From Pseudomonas frederiksbergensis (GTDB taxonomy: Bacteria; Pseudomonadota; Gammaproteobacteria; Pseudomonadales; Pseudomonadaceae): 64,000 bases of DNA. Below, piece after piece: positions 10,247 through 19,030 of this stretch (the stretch's first letter is position 1; every line of letters starts with the position of its first letter). The translations under genes were made by a program, and so were the position numbers. The stretch lies in contig NZ_JQGJ02000009.1 in the NCBI RefSeq assembly GCF_000802155.2, positions 1-64,000 on the forward strand, written 5' to 3'. Under the pieces are notes generated by a model. It ran no database searches, was not told the origin of the DNA, and saw only the letters and a program-made list of their open reading frames with translations.

Positions 10247-11511
10247 GTTCGTCGAAACCACGAATTCGTCCCACGCTGGGGTCGGTCATCGGTCGCGGTC
10301 ATCTGATCGTCGCGCTGGTGGCGATCACCATGGCCAGTGTCTCCCTGACCTTGCTGGGCGTGCTTGCCTTGCGTGTCTACGCCGATCACAACCTGCACCT
10401 CATCGCCCGTTCGATCAACTACACAGTGGAAGCCGCCGTGGTGTTCGATGATGCAGCCGCGGCCACGGAAGCGCTGGCCTTGATTGCCACGACCGAAGAA
10501 GTCGCCGATGCGCAGGTGTTCAATGAACACGGCCGCTTGTTGGCGCATTGGCAGCGGCCGGAAACAGGACTCCTGTCGGAGTTGGAAATGCACATCGCCA
10601 AGGCGTTTTTGGAAAAGCCCATCAGCCTCCCCATCGTCCATCAAGGGCGCGATATCGGCAGGATCCTTTTGGCCGGGCATGGCGGCAGCCTGTTGCGTTT
10701 CCTGCTCAGCGGCCTGGCGGGGATCATTGTGTGCACCGCAGTCAGTGCCTGGGTCGCGCTGTACCTGGCGCGACGTCAGCTGCGGGCGATCACCGGACCG
10801 TTGCGCAGCTTGGCTGAAGTCGCCCACGCCGCGCGCTGCGAGCGAGCCCTGGATCGACGGGTGCCGCCGGCCGACATCGCGGAGTTGGACAATCTGGGCA
10901 ACGACTTCAATGGCTTGCTCGCTGAGCTGGAGTCCTGGCAGACCCACCTGCAAAGCGAAAACGAAACCTTGGCTCACCAGGCCAGCCACGACAGCCTGAC
11001 CGGATTGCCTAACCGGGCATTTTTCGAAGGCCGATTGATCCGCGCCTTGCGCAACGCCAGCAAGCTCGACGAGCAAGTGGCCGTCCTGTATCTGGACAGT
11101 GATCGCTTCAAAGGCATCAATGACAATTTCGGCCACGCGGCCGGCGATGCGGTGCTGACGGCCGTTGCGACGCGGGTCAGGGCGCAGTTGCGAGAGGATG
11201 ACCTTGTGGCACGCCTGGGCGGCGACGAATTCGCCGTGCTGCTGACGCCGTTGCATAAAATCGAGGATGCGCAGCGTATCGCTGAAAAGATCATCGCCAG
11301 CATGGAAATGCCGATCCAACTGCCGGGTAATGCCTCGGTCCTGACTTCCCTCAGTATCGGTATCGCCGTTTATCCCGAGCACGGCGCAACACCGGGTGCG
11401 CTGCTCAGTGCCGCCGATGCGGCGATGTACCAGGCCAAACGCCTCGCCCGAGGCGGCCAACACACGGCGGGGGCGGAGCACCCGGTCGCGGATCTTCAAA
11501 CCAGGAGCTGA
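10243..11511 (+). CDS. yfiN: membrane diguanylate cyclase YfiN
   Basis: The 422-residue inner-membrane enzyme makes c-di-GMP from two GTP. A first transmembrane helix lies near residues 20-45 and a second near 145-170; between them is a periplasmic PAS/CHASE-like domain (TVEAAVVFDD start) that YfiR is known to bind. A HAMP-like linker leads to a GGDEF domain with GGDEF near 326-330. An inhibitory RxxD site (REDD) sits exactly five residues before GGDEF, so product inhibition is likely retained. It overlaps yfiR and is followed 4 bases later by yfiB. Confidence 0.93.
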   Translation: MSSSKPRIRPTLGSVIGRGHLIVALVAITMASVSLTLLGVLALRVYADHNLHLIARSINYTVEAAVVFDDAAAATEALALIATTEEVADAQVFNEHGRLLAHWQRPETGLLSELEMHIAKAFLEKPISLPIVHQGRDIGRILLAGHGGSLLRFLLSGLAGIIVCTAVSAWVALYLARRQLRAITGPLRSLAEVAHAARCERALDRRVPPADIAELDNLGNDFNGLLAELESWQTHLQSENETLAHQASHDSLTGLPNRAFFEGRLIRALRNASKLDEQVAVLYLDSDRFKGINDNFGHAAGDAVLTAVATRVRAQLREDDLVARLGGDEFAVLLTPLHKIEDAQRIAEKIIASMEMPIQLPGNASVLTSLSIGIAVYPEHGATPGALLSAADAAMYQAKRLARGGQHTAGAEHPVADLQTRS

Positions 11512-11515
11512 ATGC

Positions 11516-12019
11516 ATGCTTTCGAATGCTCGTTTTTCCCTGCTGCGGTTCGCAGCATTTTTATTGGTCGCCGTTTTTGCCCTGGCAGGTTGCCAGACCA
11601 CTCTCCAGAAAGGCCTTACCCCAGCGCAAATCGCCGTGCTCAAGGAGCAGGGCTTCAAGTTGACGGACGAGGGCTGGGCCTTTGGTCTTTCCGGCAAAGT
11701 GCTGTTTGGCAGCGATGTGGAAAGCCTCAATCCAGCCAGCACCGAAATTGTCGAGCGGATCGGCAAGGCCTTGCTGGGCGCGGGTATCGAACGAGTGCGA
11801 GTCGACGGTCACACCGACGCATCAGGCTCCCAAGCCTATAACGAACAACTGTCGATACGTCGGGCCAACAGCGTCGGCAAAGTATTGATTGGCGTGGGCA
11901 TGCGTGAAGAAAACGTCCAACTACGTGGTCTTGGCAGCAGCCAACCCGTCGCGTCCAACGACACCGCCAGCGGCCGCACCGAAAACCGCCGCGTTGCCAT
12001 CGTGGTTATCGCCGACTAA
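11516..12019 (+). CDS. yfiB: outer-membrane lipoprotein YfiB (OmpA-like)
   Basis: The 167-residue product has a lipoprotein signal ending in the lipobox LAGC (Cys about residue 24). Its C-terminal OmpA/MotB peptidoglycan-binding domain shows VDGHTDASGS, LSIRRANSV and RTENRRVAI. YfiB is known to sequester YfiR and so release YfiN. The chosen ATG follows CAGGAGCTG, which overlaps the yfiN end. The 3' end overlaps the convergent LysR gene by 4 bases, leaving no room for a separate terminator. Confidence 0.92.
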   Translation: MLSNARFSLLRFAAFLLVAVFALAGCQTTLQKGLTPAQIAVLKEQGFKLTDEGWAFGLSGKVLFGSDVESLNPASTEIVERIGKALLGAGIERVRVDGHTDASGSQAYNEQLSIRRANSVGKVLIGVGMREENVQLRGLGSSQPVASNDTASGRTENRRVAIVVIAD

Positions 12020-12963
12020 TCGGCAAACACCATCTCCCGGCTGTTGCCGATCAGCAATGGCCGGTTCTGCTCAGTCACATCCCTGATGTAATCCCACAGC
12101 AATGTAATCCGCTTGAGCTTCCTCAAGTCCTCCCGGCAGTACATCCAGAATTGGCGAGTGACCGTGATTTCCGCTGGCAGCACCGGCAGCAAGCGTGGGT
12201 CTTGGGCCGCCAGGAAGCAGGGCAGGATAGCCAGTGACCGACCTTGCTGGGCCGCGACAAACTGCGCGATCACGCTGGTGCTGCGCAGAAGAGCGTGCGC
12301 GCCAGGCAGGACGTTGGCGAGGTACAACAGCTCGGAACTGAACGCCAAATCGTCGACATAGCTGATGAACGAATGCTTGGCCAAATCCGCCGGGCGGTGG
12401 ATGGGCGGGTGATTGTCCAGGTATTGCTGGGTTGCGTAGAGCTGCAGCCGATAGTCGCACAGCTTGCAGCATACGTATGGGCCATGTTCAGGGCGTTCGA
12501 GGGCGATGACGATGTCTGCTTCGCGCTTGGAAAGGCTGATGAAGTGCGGCAGCGGCAGGATGTCCACGGAAATGGCTGGGTAGGCATCGACGAAGTGGCT
12601 CAATTGCGGCGTGATGAAAAAACTGCCGAAGCCTTCCGTGCATCCCATGCGCACATGGCCCGACAGCGCAACGCCGGAGCCTGAGACCTGTTCGCAAGCC
12701 ATGTGCAGCGTGCTTTCGATCGATTCGGCGTAGCCTAGCAATCGCTGGCCTTCGGAAGTCAGGACAAAACCGTTGGTCCGGGATTTTTCGAACAGCAGCG
12801 TGCCCAGCGAAGCTTCCAGCGAGCTGATGCGTCGCGACACCGTCGTGTAGTCGACGGCCAGGCGCTTGGCGGCCGTGCTGGCCTTGCGGGTACGGGCCAC
12901 TTCGAGAAAAAACTTGAGGTCGTCCCAATTCAGCGACCCTAGGGAGGTGATGTTTTTTTGCAT
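12016..12963 (-). CDS. LysR-family regulator next to mmsAB
   Basis: The 315-residue LTTR has an N-terminal winged helix (NWDDLKFFLEVARTRKASTAAKRL, about residues 11-34) with VDYTTVSRRISSLEASLG as the recognition part. A periplasmic-binding-like effector domain follows. It is divergent from mmsA with about 140 bases between them, so it probably regulates mmsAB. In P. aeruginosa the adjacent regulator, MmsR, is AraC-type, so this is a different control layout. An in-frame GTG at 13005, with GGAG upstream, would add 14 residues; I keep the ATG because the LTTR domain begins soon after it. The ligand is not predictable. Confidence 0.85.
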   Translation of the reverse strand: MQKNITSLGSLNWDDLKFFLEVARTRKASTAAKRLAVDYTTVSRRISSLEASLGTLLFEKSRTNGFVLTSEGQRLLGYAESIESTLHMACEQVSGSGVALSGHVRMGCTEGFGSFFITPQLSHFVDAYPAISVDILPLPHFISLSKREADIVIALERPEHGPYVCCKLCDYRLQLYATQQYLDNHPPIHRPADLAKHSFISYVDDLAFSSELLYLANVLPGAHALLRSTSVIAQFVAAQQGRSLAILPCFLAAQDPRLLPVLPAEITVTRQFWMYCREDLRKLKRITLLWDYIRDVTEQNRPLLIGNSREMVFAD

Positions 12964-13103
12964 GATGGACCGGTTTTTATGTGCGTTCTTATTAGAAGTT
13001 TGCACATCTATACTCCAAAAACCGTCTTATCACCAAGCGTGCGCATGCTCCTTGGTCTTTGCTGAACCAGCGCTCTCTTATAAGAACAATCCCGGAGGCC
13101 AGC
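12964..13103. promoter_or_regulatory. divergent control region LysR / mmsA
   Basis: About 140 bases separate the LysR start from the mmsA start. mmsA has a clear GGAGG about 5 bases before its ATG. A single LysR box cannot be chosen with confidence by eye; this is the expected place for one. Confidence 0.45.
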
Positions 13104-14630
13104 ATGAACGTTTCCCTTACGCCCAGCGACACCGCCCTGCAAACCGTCAGACTGTTGATCGATGGTGAGTGGGTTGAATCCCAATCCAGCGAATGGCACG
13201 ACATCGTCAACCCGGCCACCCAAGAAGTGCTGGCGAAGGTCCCGTTTGCCACGGCTTCGGAAGTCGATGCCGCCATCTGCGCCGCCCAGCGGGCTTTCCA
13301 GACCTGGAAGCTGACGCCCATCGGTGCGCGCATGCGCATCATGCTCAAGCTCCAGGCCTTGATCCGCGAGCATTCCAAGCGCATCGCCGCGGTGCTCAGC
13401 GCCGAACAGGGCAAGACCATTGCCGACGCCGAGGGCGATATTTTCCGTGGCCTGGAAGTGGTCGAGCACGCCTGTTCCATCGGCACTCTGCAGATGGGTG
13501 AGTTCGCCGAAAACGTCGCTGGTGGCGTTGACACCTACACGCTGCGCCAACCGATCGGGGTATGCGCGGGCATCACGCCGTTCAACTTCCCGGCGATGAT
13601 TCCGCTGTGGATGTTCCCGATGGCCATCGCCTGCGGCAACACTTTTGTGCTCAAGCCGTCGGAGCAGGATCCGTTGTCGACCATGCTCCTGGTGGAGCTG
13701 GCCATCGAGGCCGGGGTGCCGGCAGGTGTGCTCAACGTGGTGCACGGCGGCAAGGACGTGGTGGATGCGCTCTGCACCCACAAGGATATCAAGGCCGTTT
13801 CCTTTGTCGGTTCGACCGCGGTCGGCACCCATGTCTATGACCTGGCGGGTCGCCATGGCAAGCGCGTGCAATCGATGATGGGCGCCAAGAACCACGCGGT
13901 GGTGTTGCCTGATGCCAATCGTGAGCAAACCCTCAACGCCCTGGTCGGTGCCGGTTTCGGCGCGGCGGGCCAGCGTTGCATGGCCACCTCCGTGGTGGTG
14001 ATGGTGGGTGCGGCAAAACAGTGGTTGCCAGAGCTCAAGGCCTTGGCACAAAAACTCAAGGTCAACGCTGGCAGCGAGCCGGGCACCGACATCGGTCCGG
14101 TGATTTCCAAGCGGGCCAAGGCGCGCATCCTCGAGTTGATCGAGAGCGGCGTGCAGCAAGGCGCGAAGCTGGAACTCGATGGCCGTGGCATCAGCGTGCC
14201 GGGGTTCGAGCAAGGCAACTTCGTCGGCCCGACCCTGTTTTCCGGCGTGACCACCGACATGCGCATCTACACCGAAGAAATCTTCGGCCCGGTGCTGGTG
14301 GTGCTGGAAGTGGACACGCTGGACCAGGCCATCGCGTTGGTCAACGCCAACCCATTCGGCAACGGCACCGGCCTGTTCACCCAGAGCGGTGCGGCGGCGC
14401 GCAAATTCCAGAGCGAAATCGATGTCGGCCAGGTGGGCATCAACATCCCGATCCCGGTGCCGGTGCCGTTCTTCAGCTTTACCGGTTCCCGCGGTTCGAA
14501 ACTCGGCGACCTTGGCCCCTACGGCAAACAAGTGGTGCAGTTCTACACTCAAACCAAGACCGTGACCGCACGCTGGTTCGATGACGACAGCGTCAATGAC
14601 GGTGTGAACACCACCATCAATTTGCGTTGA
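13104..14630 (+). CDS. mmsA: methylmalonate-semialdehyde dehydrogenase (CoA-acylating)
   Basis: The 508-residue enzyme oxidises methylmalonate semialdehyde to propionyl-CoA, releasing CO2, at the end of valine catabolism; it also accepts malonate semialdehyde. The aldehyde-dehydrogenase fold is complete. GITPFNFPAMIPLWM and LKPSEQDP form the NAD site, and GAAGQRCMATS carries the catalytic Cys near residue 292. The IPIPVPVPFFSFTGSRGS stretch is characteristic of MmsA. The start has GGAGG just upstream. mmsB follows after 10 bases, forming a two-gene operon. Confidence 0.96.
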   Translation: MNVSLTPSDTALQTVRLLIDGEWVESQSSEWHDIVNPATQEVLAKVPFATASEVDAAICAAQRAFQTWKLTPIGARMRIMLKLQALIREHSKRIAAVLSAEQGKTIADAEGDIFRGLEVVEHACSIGTLQMGEFAENVAGGVDTYTLRQPIGVCAGITPFNFPAMIPLWMFPMAIACGNTFVLKPSEQDPLSTMLLVELAIEAGVPAGVLNVVHGGKDVVDALCTHKDIKAVSFVGSTAVGTHVYDLAGRHGKRVQSMMGAKNHAVVLPDANREQTLNALVGAGFGAAGQRCMATSVVVMVGAAKQWLPELKALAQKLKVNAGSEPGTDIGPVISKRAKARILELIESGVQQGAKLELDGRGISVPGFEQGNFVGPTLFSGVTTDMRIYTEEIFGPVLVVLEVDTLDQAIALVNANPFGNGTGLFTQSGAAARKFQSEIDVGQVGINIPIPVPVPFFSFTGSRGSKLGDLGPYGKQVVQFYTQTKTVTARWFDDDSVNDGVNTTINLR

Positions 14631-14640
14631 GGATCCGGAC

Positions 14641-15528
14641 ATGAACATCGCATTTATCGGCCTGGGCAACATGGGCGCGCCGATGGCGCGCAACCTGCTC
14701 AAGGCTGGCCATTCGCTGAATCTGTTCGACCTGAACCAGACGGTGCTGGCCGAACTGGCGGCGCTGGGCGGCACCATCAGTGCCTCGCCGCGCGATGCGG
14801 CCCAGGGCGCTGCATTGGTGATTACCATGCTGCCGGCCGCTGCCCATGTGCGCAGTGTCTGGCTGGGTGAGGACGGCGTGCTGGCCGGCATCGCCGCCGG
14901 GACTCCGGCGGTGGATTGCAGCACCATCGATCCCCAGACCGCCCGCGACGTGGCGGCTGCCGCGGCGAAACAAGGGGTGGCGATGGCCGATGCGCCGGTC
15001 TCGGGCGGCACCGGCGGTGCCGCGGCGGGCACGTTGACCTTCATGGTTGGCGCTACGCAGGAGTTGTTTTCAACGTTGCAACCGGTGCTGGCGCAGATGG
15101 GTCGCAACATTGTGCACTGTGGCGAAGTCGGCACCGGGCAGATCGCCAAGATCTGCAACAACCTGCTGCTGGGGATTTCCATGGTGGGTGTCAGCGAAGC
15201 CATGGCCCTGGGCGATGCCTTGGGGATCGACACTCAGGTGCTGGCCGGCATTATCAACAGTTCGACGGGCCGTTGCTGGAGTTCGGACACTTACAACCCA
15301 TGGCCGGGCGTGATCGAAACGGCTCCGGCGTCTCGCGGTTATACCGGCGGCTTCGGCGCGGACCTGATGCTCAAGGACCTCGGCCTGGCCACTGAAGCCG
15401 CGCGCCAGGCCCGTCAGCCAGTGATCTTGGGGGCGGTGGCGCAGCAGTTGTATCAGGCGATGAGCCAGCGGGGCGAGGGCGGCCAGGATTTCTCGGCGAT
15501 TGTGAACAGCTATCGCAAGCCGCAGTAA
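14641..15528 (+). CDS. mmsB: 3-hydroxyisobutyrate dehydrogenase
   Basis: The 295-residue NAD-dependent enzyme oxidises 3-hydroxyisobutyrate to methylmalonate semialdehyde, the substrate of MmsA. It shows the N-terminal dinucleotide motif GLGNMGAPMA (residues 7-16), the substrate loop SGGTGGAAAGTL near 121, and the conserved Lys near 170 in GQIAKICNNLLLG. Length is normal for the beta-hydroxyacid dehydrogenase family. It lies directly downstream of mmsA. Confidence 0.95.
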   Translation: MNIAFIGLGNMGAPMARNLLKAGHSLNLFDLNQTVLAELAALGGTISASPRDAAQGAALVITMLPAAAHVRSVWLGEDGVLAGIAAGTPAVDCSTIDPQTARDVAAAAAKQGVAMADAPVSGGTGGAAAGTLTFMVGATQELFSTLQPVLAQMGRNIVHCGEVGTGQIAKICNNLLLGISMVGVSEAMALGDALGIDTQVLAGIINSSTGRCWSSDTYNPWPGVIETAPASRGYTGGFGADLMLKDLGLATEAARQARQPVILGAVAQQLYQAMSQRGEGGQDFSAIVNSYRKPQ

Positions 15529-15550
15529 AACCTGCGGTGTTCTGAAGCCT

Positions 15551-15582
15551 TTGTGGCGAGGGGGTAAATCCCCTCGCCACAG
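15551..15582. repeat. REP-like palindrome (GTGGCGAGGG class)
   Basis: The near-perfect palindrome TGTGGCGAGGGG / CCCCTCGCCACA is separated by a short GTAAATC spacer. It is the core of a widespread P. fluorescens-group REP element and resembles the longer one at 41,798-41,890. It lies just after mmsB and could also act as an RNA-stabilising or terminating hairpin. Confidence 0.75.
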
Positions 15583-15606
15583 GGTCATGCATTCCAGAAG
15601 TTGTTT

Positions 15607-15645
15607 TCCGAGAGACCATGTCGGGTGGTCTCTCGGTTTTTTCGT
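15607..15645. terminator. bidirectional terminator mmsB / cupin gene
   Basis: CCGAGAGACCA and TGGTCTCTCGG form an 11-bp stem around a short GTCGGG loop, followed by TTTTTTCG on the plus strand. It lies between the converging ends of mmsB and the cupin gene. Confidence 0.85.
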
Positions 15646-15646
15646 T

Positions 15647-15991
15647 TCAGGCAAACACGAAATATTTGCGCACGGTCTCGACCACTTCCCAAGTACCTTT
15701 CATGCCTGGCTCGACGACGAAGATGTCACCGGCGCGCAGATGGATCGGCTCCATGCCGTCCGGCGTAATCACACAGTAGCCTTCCTGGAAATGGCAGTAC
15801 TCCCACTTCACATAATCCACACGCCATTTGCCCGGCGTGCAGATCCAGGTGCCCATGATCTTGCTGCCGTCTTCGCTGGTGTACGCGTTGAGGTTGACGG
15901 TGTGCGGGTCGCCTTCGAGTTTTTCCCATTTGCAGGCGTCGAGTACGGGCAGCGGATGGGTGTCGCGCAGGACGGTGATGGGTGCGGTCAT
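15647..15991 (-). CDS. small cupin protein (DUF861/EutQ-like)
   Basis: The 114-residue single-domain cupin has a barrel segment KWEYCHFQEGYCVITPDG, then IHLRAGDIFVVEPGMKGTWEV near the C-terminus. This layout is that of the (S)-ureidoglycine aminohydrolase-like / DUF861 cupins, which bind small molecules or metals; no substrate can be named. The start ATG is preceded by GGAGCTCAC. A longer open frame upstream runs through non-coding sequence and is rejected. It is separate from the LysR gene to its right by about 100 bases. Confidence 0.85.
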   Translation of the reverse strand: MTAPITVLRDTHPLPVLDACKWEKLEGDPHTVNLNAYTSEDGSKIMGTWICTPGKWRVDYVKWEYCHFQEGYCVITPDGMEPIHLRAGDIFVVEPGMKGTWEVVETVRKYFVFA

Positions 15992-16088
15992 GTGAGCTCC
16001 GAAAGGGGCAGAAAAGAACAGGCACCCTAACGCGCGGCATGGGCGGGTAGATGTCTGTGGTCGACACCGGGCTATCCAGAAGCGCGCA

Positions 16089-16970
16089 TCACTCGGCCAG
16101 ATGCCGGGCCAGGGTCTTGGCGTAGGCAGGCAAGCCTTCGAAGTTACGGGCGCAGAGCAGCAAGGCTCGGTTGGCCCAGCCCTCTTGCAGCGGGACACAG
16201 TGGTACGACGGCTCGAATGGGCGCCGGTCGATGGCAGCCTTGGGCACGATGGCAATGCCAGCACCGTGCGCGACCATGCGGATCACCCCGTCGAAACCGT
16301 CGGCGCGAATGCGGATTTGCATGCGCGAGCCGATGTGCAGCGCCTGTTCTTCCAGATGGATCGCCAAGGCGCTGGAGGCATTCAGGCCGACATAGTCGTG
16401 GCTGAGGGTCTCGCTGAAACGCACGGTACGGCCGTCAGCCAGAGGGTGTCCGGTCGGTAGGAGCAATACCAGCGGGTCGTCGCGAAAAGGCCAGGCCTGA
16501 AGGCCATCGGTGTCCACCGCGTCGGAAACGATCCCCAGGTCCGCAGTGCCCTGGCGCAGTGCATGGGTGATTCGTGAACTGGGCAATTCCTGCAGGTCGA
16601 TGTCGAGGTTGGGATGGGCCTTGAGAAAGCCGGCGAGCCGTTCTGGCAGGTACTCGGTCATGGCGCTGGTGTTGCACAGCAGCCGCACCCGGCCTTTGGT
16701 ACCTTGGGCGTATTCGGCCAGGTCCTGCTGGAGGCGTTCGGCATGTTGCAACAGGATCCGCGCATGTTCGGCCAGGGCTTTTCCGGCCGGTGTCGGGGTT
16801 ACGCCACGCCGCCTGCGTTCAAGCAGGTCGATGCCCAGGGAGGCTTCCATGGCCCGGATCCGTGCACTGGCCGCTGCCAGGGACAAGTGGCTGCGAGTGG
16901 CGCCGGCGGTTATGTTGCCGGTGTCGAGGATGTGCAGGTAGAGACGCAGGTCGGTGAGGTCGAAGTGCAT
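16089..16970 (-). CDS. LysR-family transcriptional regulator
   Basis: The 293-residue LTTR has the HTH at residues 5-60 (LRLYLHILDTGNITAGATRSHLSLAAASARIRAMEASLG) and an effector-binding domain with RVRLLCNTSAMTEYLPERL near 94. Divergent TSUP permease gene 17,132-17,896 starts 160 bases away, so this LTTR most likely controls that exporter. The inducer is unknown. It lacks the usual Phe-rich LTTR N-terminus but its length and domain order are normal. Confidence 0.88.
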   Translation of the reverse strand: MHFDLTDLRLYLHILDTGNITAGATRSHLSLAAASARIRAMEASLGIDLLERRRRGVTPTPAGKALAEHARILLQHAERLQQDLAEYAQGTKGRVRLLCNTSAMTEYLPERLAGFLKAHPNLDIDLQELPSSRITHALRQGTADLGIVSDAVDTDGLQAWPFRDDPLVLLLPTGHPLADGRTVRFSETLSHDYVGLNASSALAIHLEEQALHIGSRMQIRIRADGFDGVIRMVAHGAGIAIVPKAAIDRRPFEPSYHCVPLQEGWANRALLLCARNFEGLPAYAKTLARHLAE

Positions 16971-17131
16971 GAGGCCGGTCTCAGATTCTGTGGTGTTTGG
17001 TATGCCGCCTTCGCGAGCCTGCTCGCCGAGGCGTCAATAGCGTCAACAGAGTTCTAGCCTCTTGCAGAAAGAGAGGCACCCTCAGTATATGGCACATTTC
17101 AAAACCAGGGCCCGGGGCGCACGATAGGCCC

Positions 17132-17896
17132 ATGGACACCCTCATCGCTTTCTATCAAAACCTCGGCCTGGCCCTTTCCCTGCTGGTGATTGGCACCTTC
17201 CTGCTGGCCGGCGCCGTCAAGGGAATGATCGGTCTCGGCCTACCGACCATCGCAATGGGCTTGCTTGGTCTGGCTCTGTCACCGGCGCAGGCTGCGGCGC
17301 TGCTGATCATTCCGGCAACCCTGACGAACCTCTGGCAACTGGCGTTTGGTGGACATTTGACAGGGCTTACCCGGCGCCTCTGGCCGTTGCTGCTGGCGAT
17401 TTTCATCGGCACCGGCCTCGGCACACTGTGGGGCGGCATGGTCGGCGGGGCCTGGGCGATACGAGGGCTCGGCGCGGCGCTGGTTGTCTATGCGTTGAGC
17501 GGATTGTGGTTGCCGACGTTGCAGGTCAGTGCCAGGCATGAAGGCTGGCTCGCCCCGTCCTGTGGACTGCTCACCGGTTTGATTACCTCGGCGACCGGGG
17601 TCTTCGTGATTCCGGCGGTGCCTTACTTGCAGGCGTTGGGTTTGAACAAGGATGAGCTGGTGCAGGCCTTGGGCCTGTCATTCACCGTTTCAACATTGGC
17701 CTTGGCAGTCGGGCTGTTGTGGCGAGGCGCCTTGGGCGGCGGGGAGCTGAGCGCTTCGCTGCTGGCGTTGGTGCCGGCGCTGTTGGGGATGTGGCTGGGG
17801 CGGTGGCTGCGCCAGCGGATCAGCGCCGTGTTATTCAAGCGGGTATTTTTTATCGGCCTCGGCGTGCTCGGCGGCCATCTGCTGGTCAGCGGCTAG
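17132..17896 (+). CDS. TSUP-family membrane transporter (TauE/SafE)
   Basis: The 254-residue integral membrane protein has about eight hydrophobic helices in two similar halves. The family motif AGAVKGMIGLGLPTIAMGL is near residues 26-44 and its partner GLLTGLITSATGVFVIPAVPYLQALG is in the second half. TSUP proteins export sulfite, sulfoacetate or related organosulfur or carboxylate anions; the substrate here is not determined. The start ATG 17,132 is chosen by the onset of the first helix; no strong ribosome site is visible. It converges with and overlaps the next gene by 11 bases. Confidence 0.88.
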   Translation: MDTLIAFYQNLGLALSLLVIGTFLLAGAVKGMIGLGLPTIAMGLLGLALSPAQAAALLIIPATLTNLWQLAFGGHLTGLTRRLWPLLLAIFIGTGLGTLWGGMVGGAWAIRGLGAALVVYALSGLWLPTLQVSARHEGWLAPSCGLLTGLITSATGVFVIPAVPYLQALGLNKDELVQALGLSFTVSTLALAVGLLWRGALGGGELSASLLALVPALLGMWLGRWLRQRISAVLFKRVFFIGLGVLGGHLLVSG

Positions 17897-18200
17897 CCGA
17901 GGATGGGCTGAGCATGTCGACACGGCGAATATCGAAGTCGCGCTCCAGGTAATCCATGCGCTGTTCGAAGAATTGTTTCATGTGCGGCAGGTTCGAGTGC
18001 ACGTCCAGATCAGCCTGGGACGCCCATATTTCATAGAAGATAAACAACGTCGGGTCCTGCTGATCCCTCAGCATGTGGTATTCGATGCAGCCGGGCTCGG
18101 CGCGACTGGGTTCGACGTAGGCGCGGAACAACGCTTCGAAGGCTTCGGCTTTTTCCGGGCGGGTCTTGGCATGCAGGATGAAGCCGTGCAATTCACTCAT
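17886..18200 (-). CDS. antibiotic-biosynthesis monooxygenase (ABM) domain protein
   Basis: The 104-residue ABM/YgiN-type ferredoxin-like protein starts with LHGFILHAKTRPEKAEAFEALFRAYVEPSR. Its diagnostic centre is EPGCIEYHMLRDQQDPTLFIFYEIWAS, followed by an HxxLPHMKQFF-like C-terminal element. Family members include quinol monooxygenase YgiN, which acts with MdaB-type quinone reductases. The divergent neighbour at 18,398 is mdaB, so a paired role in quinol cycling is plausible but inferred. Its 3' end overlaps the TSUP gene end. Confidence 0.88.
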   Translation of the reverse strand: MSELHGFILHAKTRPEKAEAFEALFRAYVEPSRAEPGCIEYHMLRDQQDPTLFIFYEIWASQADLDVHSNLPHMKQFFEQRMDYLERDFDIRRVDMLSPSSASR

Positions 18201-18397
18201 CAGGGTAGGCTCCTGGATGGAAAGTGCGGAAGATCTTACGGCAACAATCAGGCGCTTATTCGTGCGTTTTGATCAAAACAGTTTTGTCGTTGCAGTGCTT
18301 ATTTCTTGCGAAGTGCATCGGTACTCTGCCGCCATCATTTTCAATCTTCCATTGGCGTCGGCCCAGCGGCCCCGCCTTGGAACCGATGAGGCTCCCG

Positions 18398-18988
18398 ATG
18401 AAAAAAGTCCTGCTTCTCAATGGCGGCAAACAATTCGCCCATTCCGACGGTCGCTATAACGCCACCCTTCACGACACCGCGCTAAGCGTCCTGGACCGTG
18501 GCGGCCTGGATGTGAAAACCACCTTCATCGACGGTGGCTATGACATCAAGGAAGAAGTCGCCAAATTTCTCTGGGCCGACGTGATCATTTACCAGATGCC
18601 TGGCTGGTGGATGGGGGCCCCGTGGACCGTGAAGAAATACATCGACGAAGTTTTCACCGAAGGCCACGGCAGCCTCTATGCCAGCGACGGCCGCACGCGT
18701 TCCGATGCTTCGCAAAAGTACGGCAGCGGTGGCCTGGTGCAGGGCAAGCAGTACATGTTGTCGCTGACCTGGAACGCCCCGCAGCAAGCCTTCGACGACC
18801 CGAGCGACTTCTTCGAAGCCAAGGGTGTGGACGCTGTGTACTTCCCGTTCCACAAGGCCAATCAGTTTCTTGGCATGACTGGCCTGCCGACCTTCCTGTG
18901 CGTAGACGTGATGAAGCGCCCGAACATCGAGGAAGATGTGGCGCGGTATGAGCGGCATTTGATCGAGGTGTTCGGCCTTTCGCGGTAA
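18398..18988 (+). CDS. mdaB: NADPH:quinone reductase MdaB
   Basis: The 196-residue flavodoxin-like FAD enzyme carries out two-electron reduction of quinones, protecting against redox cycling. Recognisable parts are KKVLLLNGGKQFAHSDGRYN at the N-terminus, WADVIIYQMPGWWMGAPWTVKKYID near residues 57-80, and SGGLVQGKQYMLSLTWNAP. GAGG six bases upstream fixes the ATG; a GTG/ATG start 12 bases earlier is less likely. The upstream gap with the divergent ABM gene is 197 bases, and a LysR gene follows 42 bases downstream on the same strand. Confidence 0.93.
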   Translation: MKKVLLLNGGKQFAHSDGRYNATLHDTALSVLDRGGLDVKTTFIDGGYDIKEEVAKFLWADVIIYQMPGWWMGAPWTVKKYIDEVFTEGHGSLYASDGRTRSDASQKYGSGGLVQGKQYMLSLTWNAPQQAFDDPSDFFEAKGVDAVYFPFHKANQFLGMTGLPTFLCVDVMKRPNIEEDVARYERHLIEVFGLSR

Positions 18989-19030
18989 TCCGGCTACTAT
19001 CGGGACTTGCCTGAAAGCGAGAGGACATTT

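Noticed and set aside
13008..15233. Long minus-strand open frame across mmsA and mmsB
   Set aside because: Its translation has no domain and is fully explained by the codon bias of the two enzymes on the other strand.
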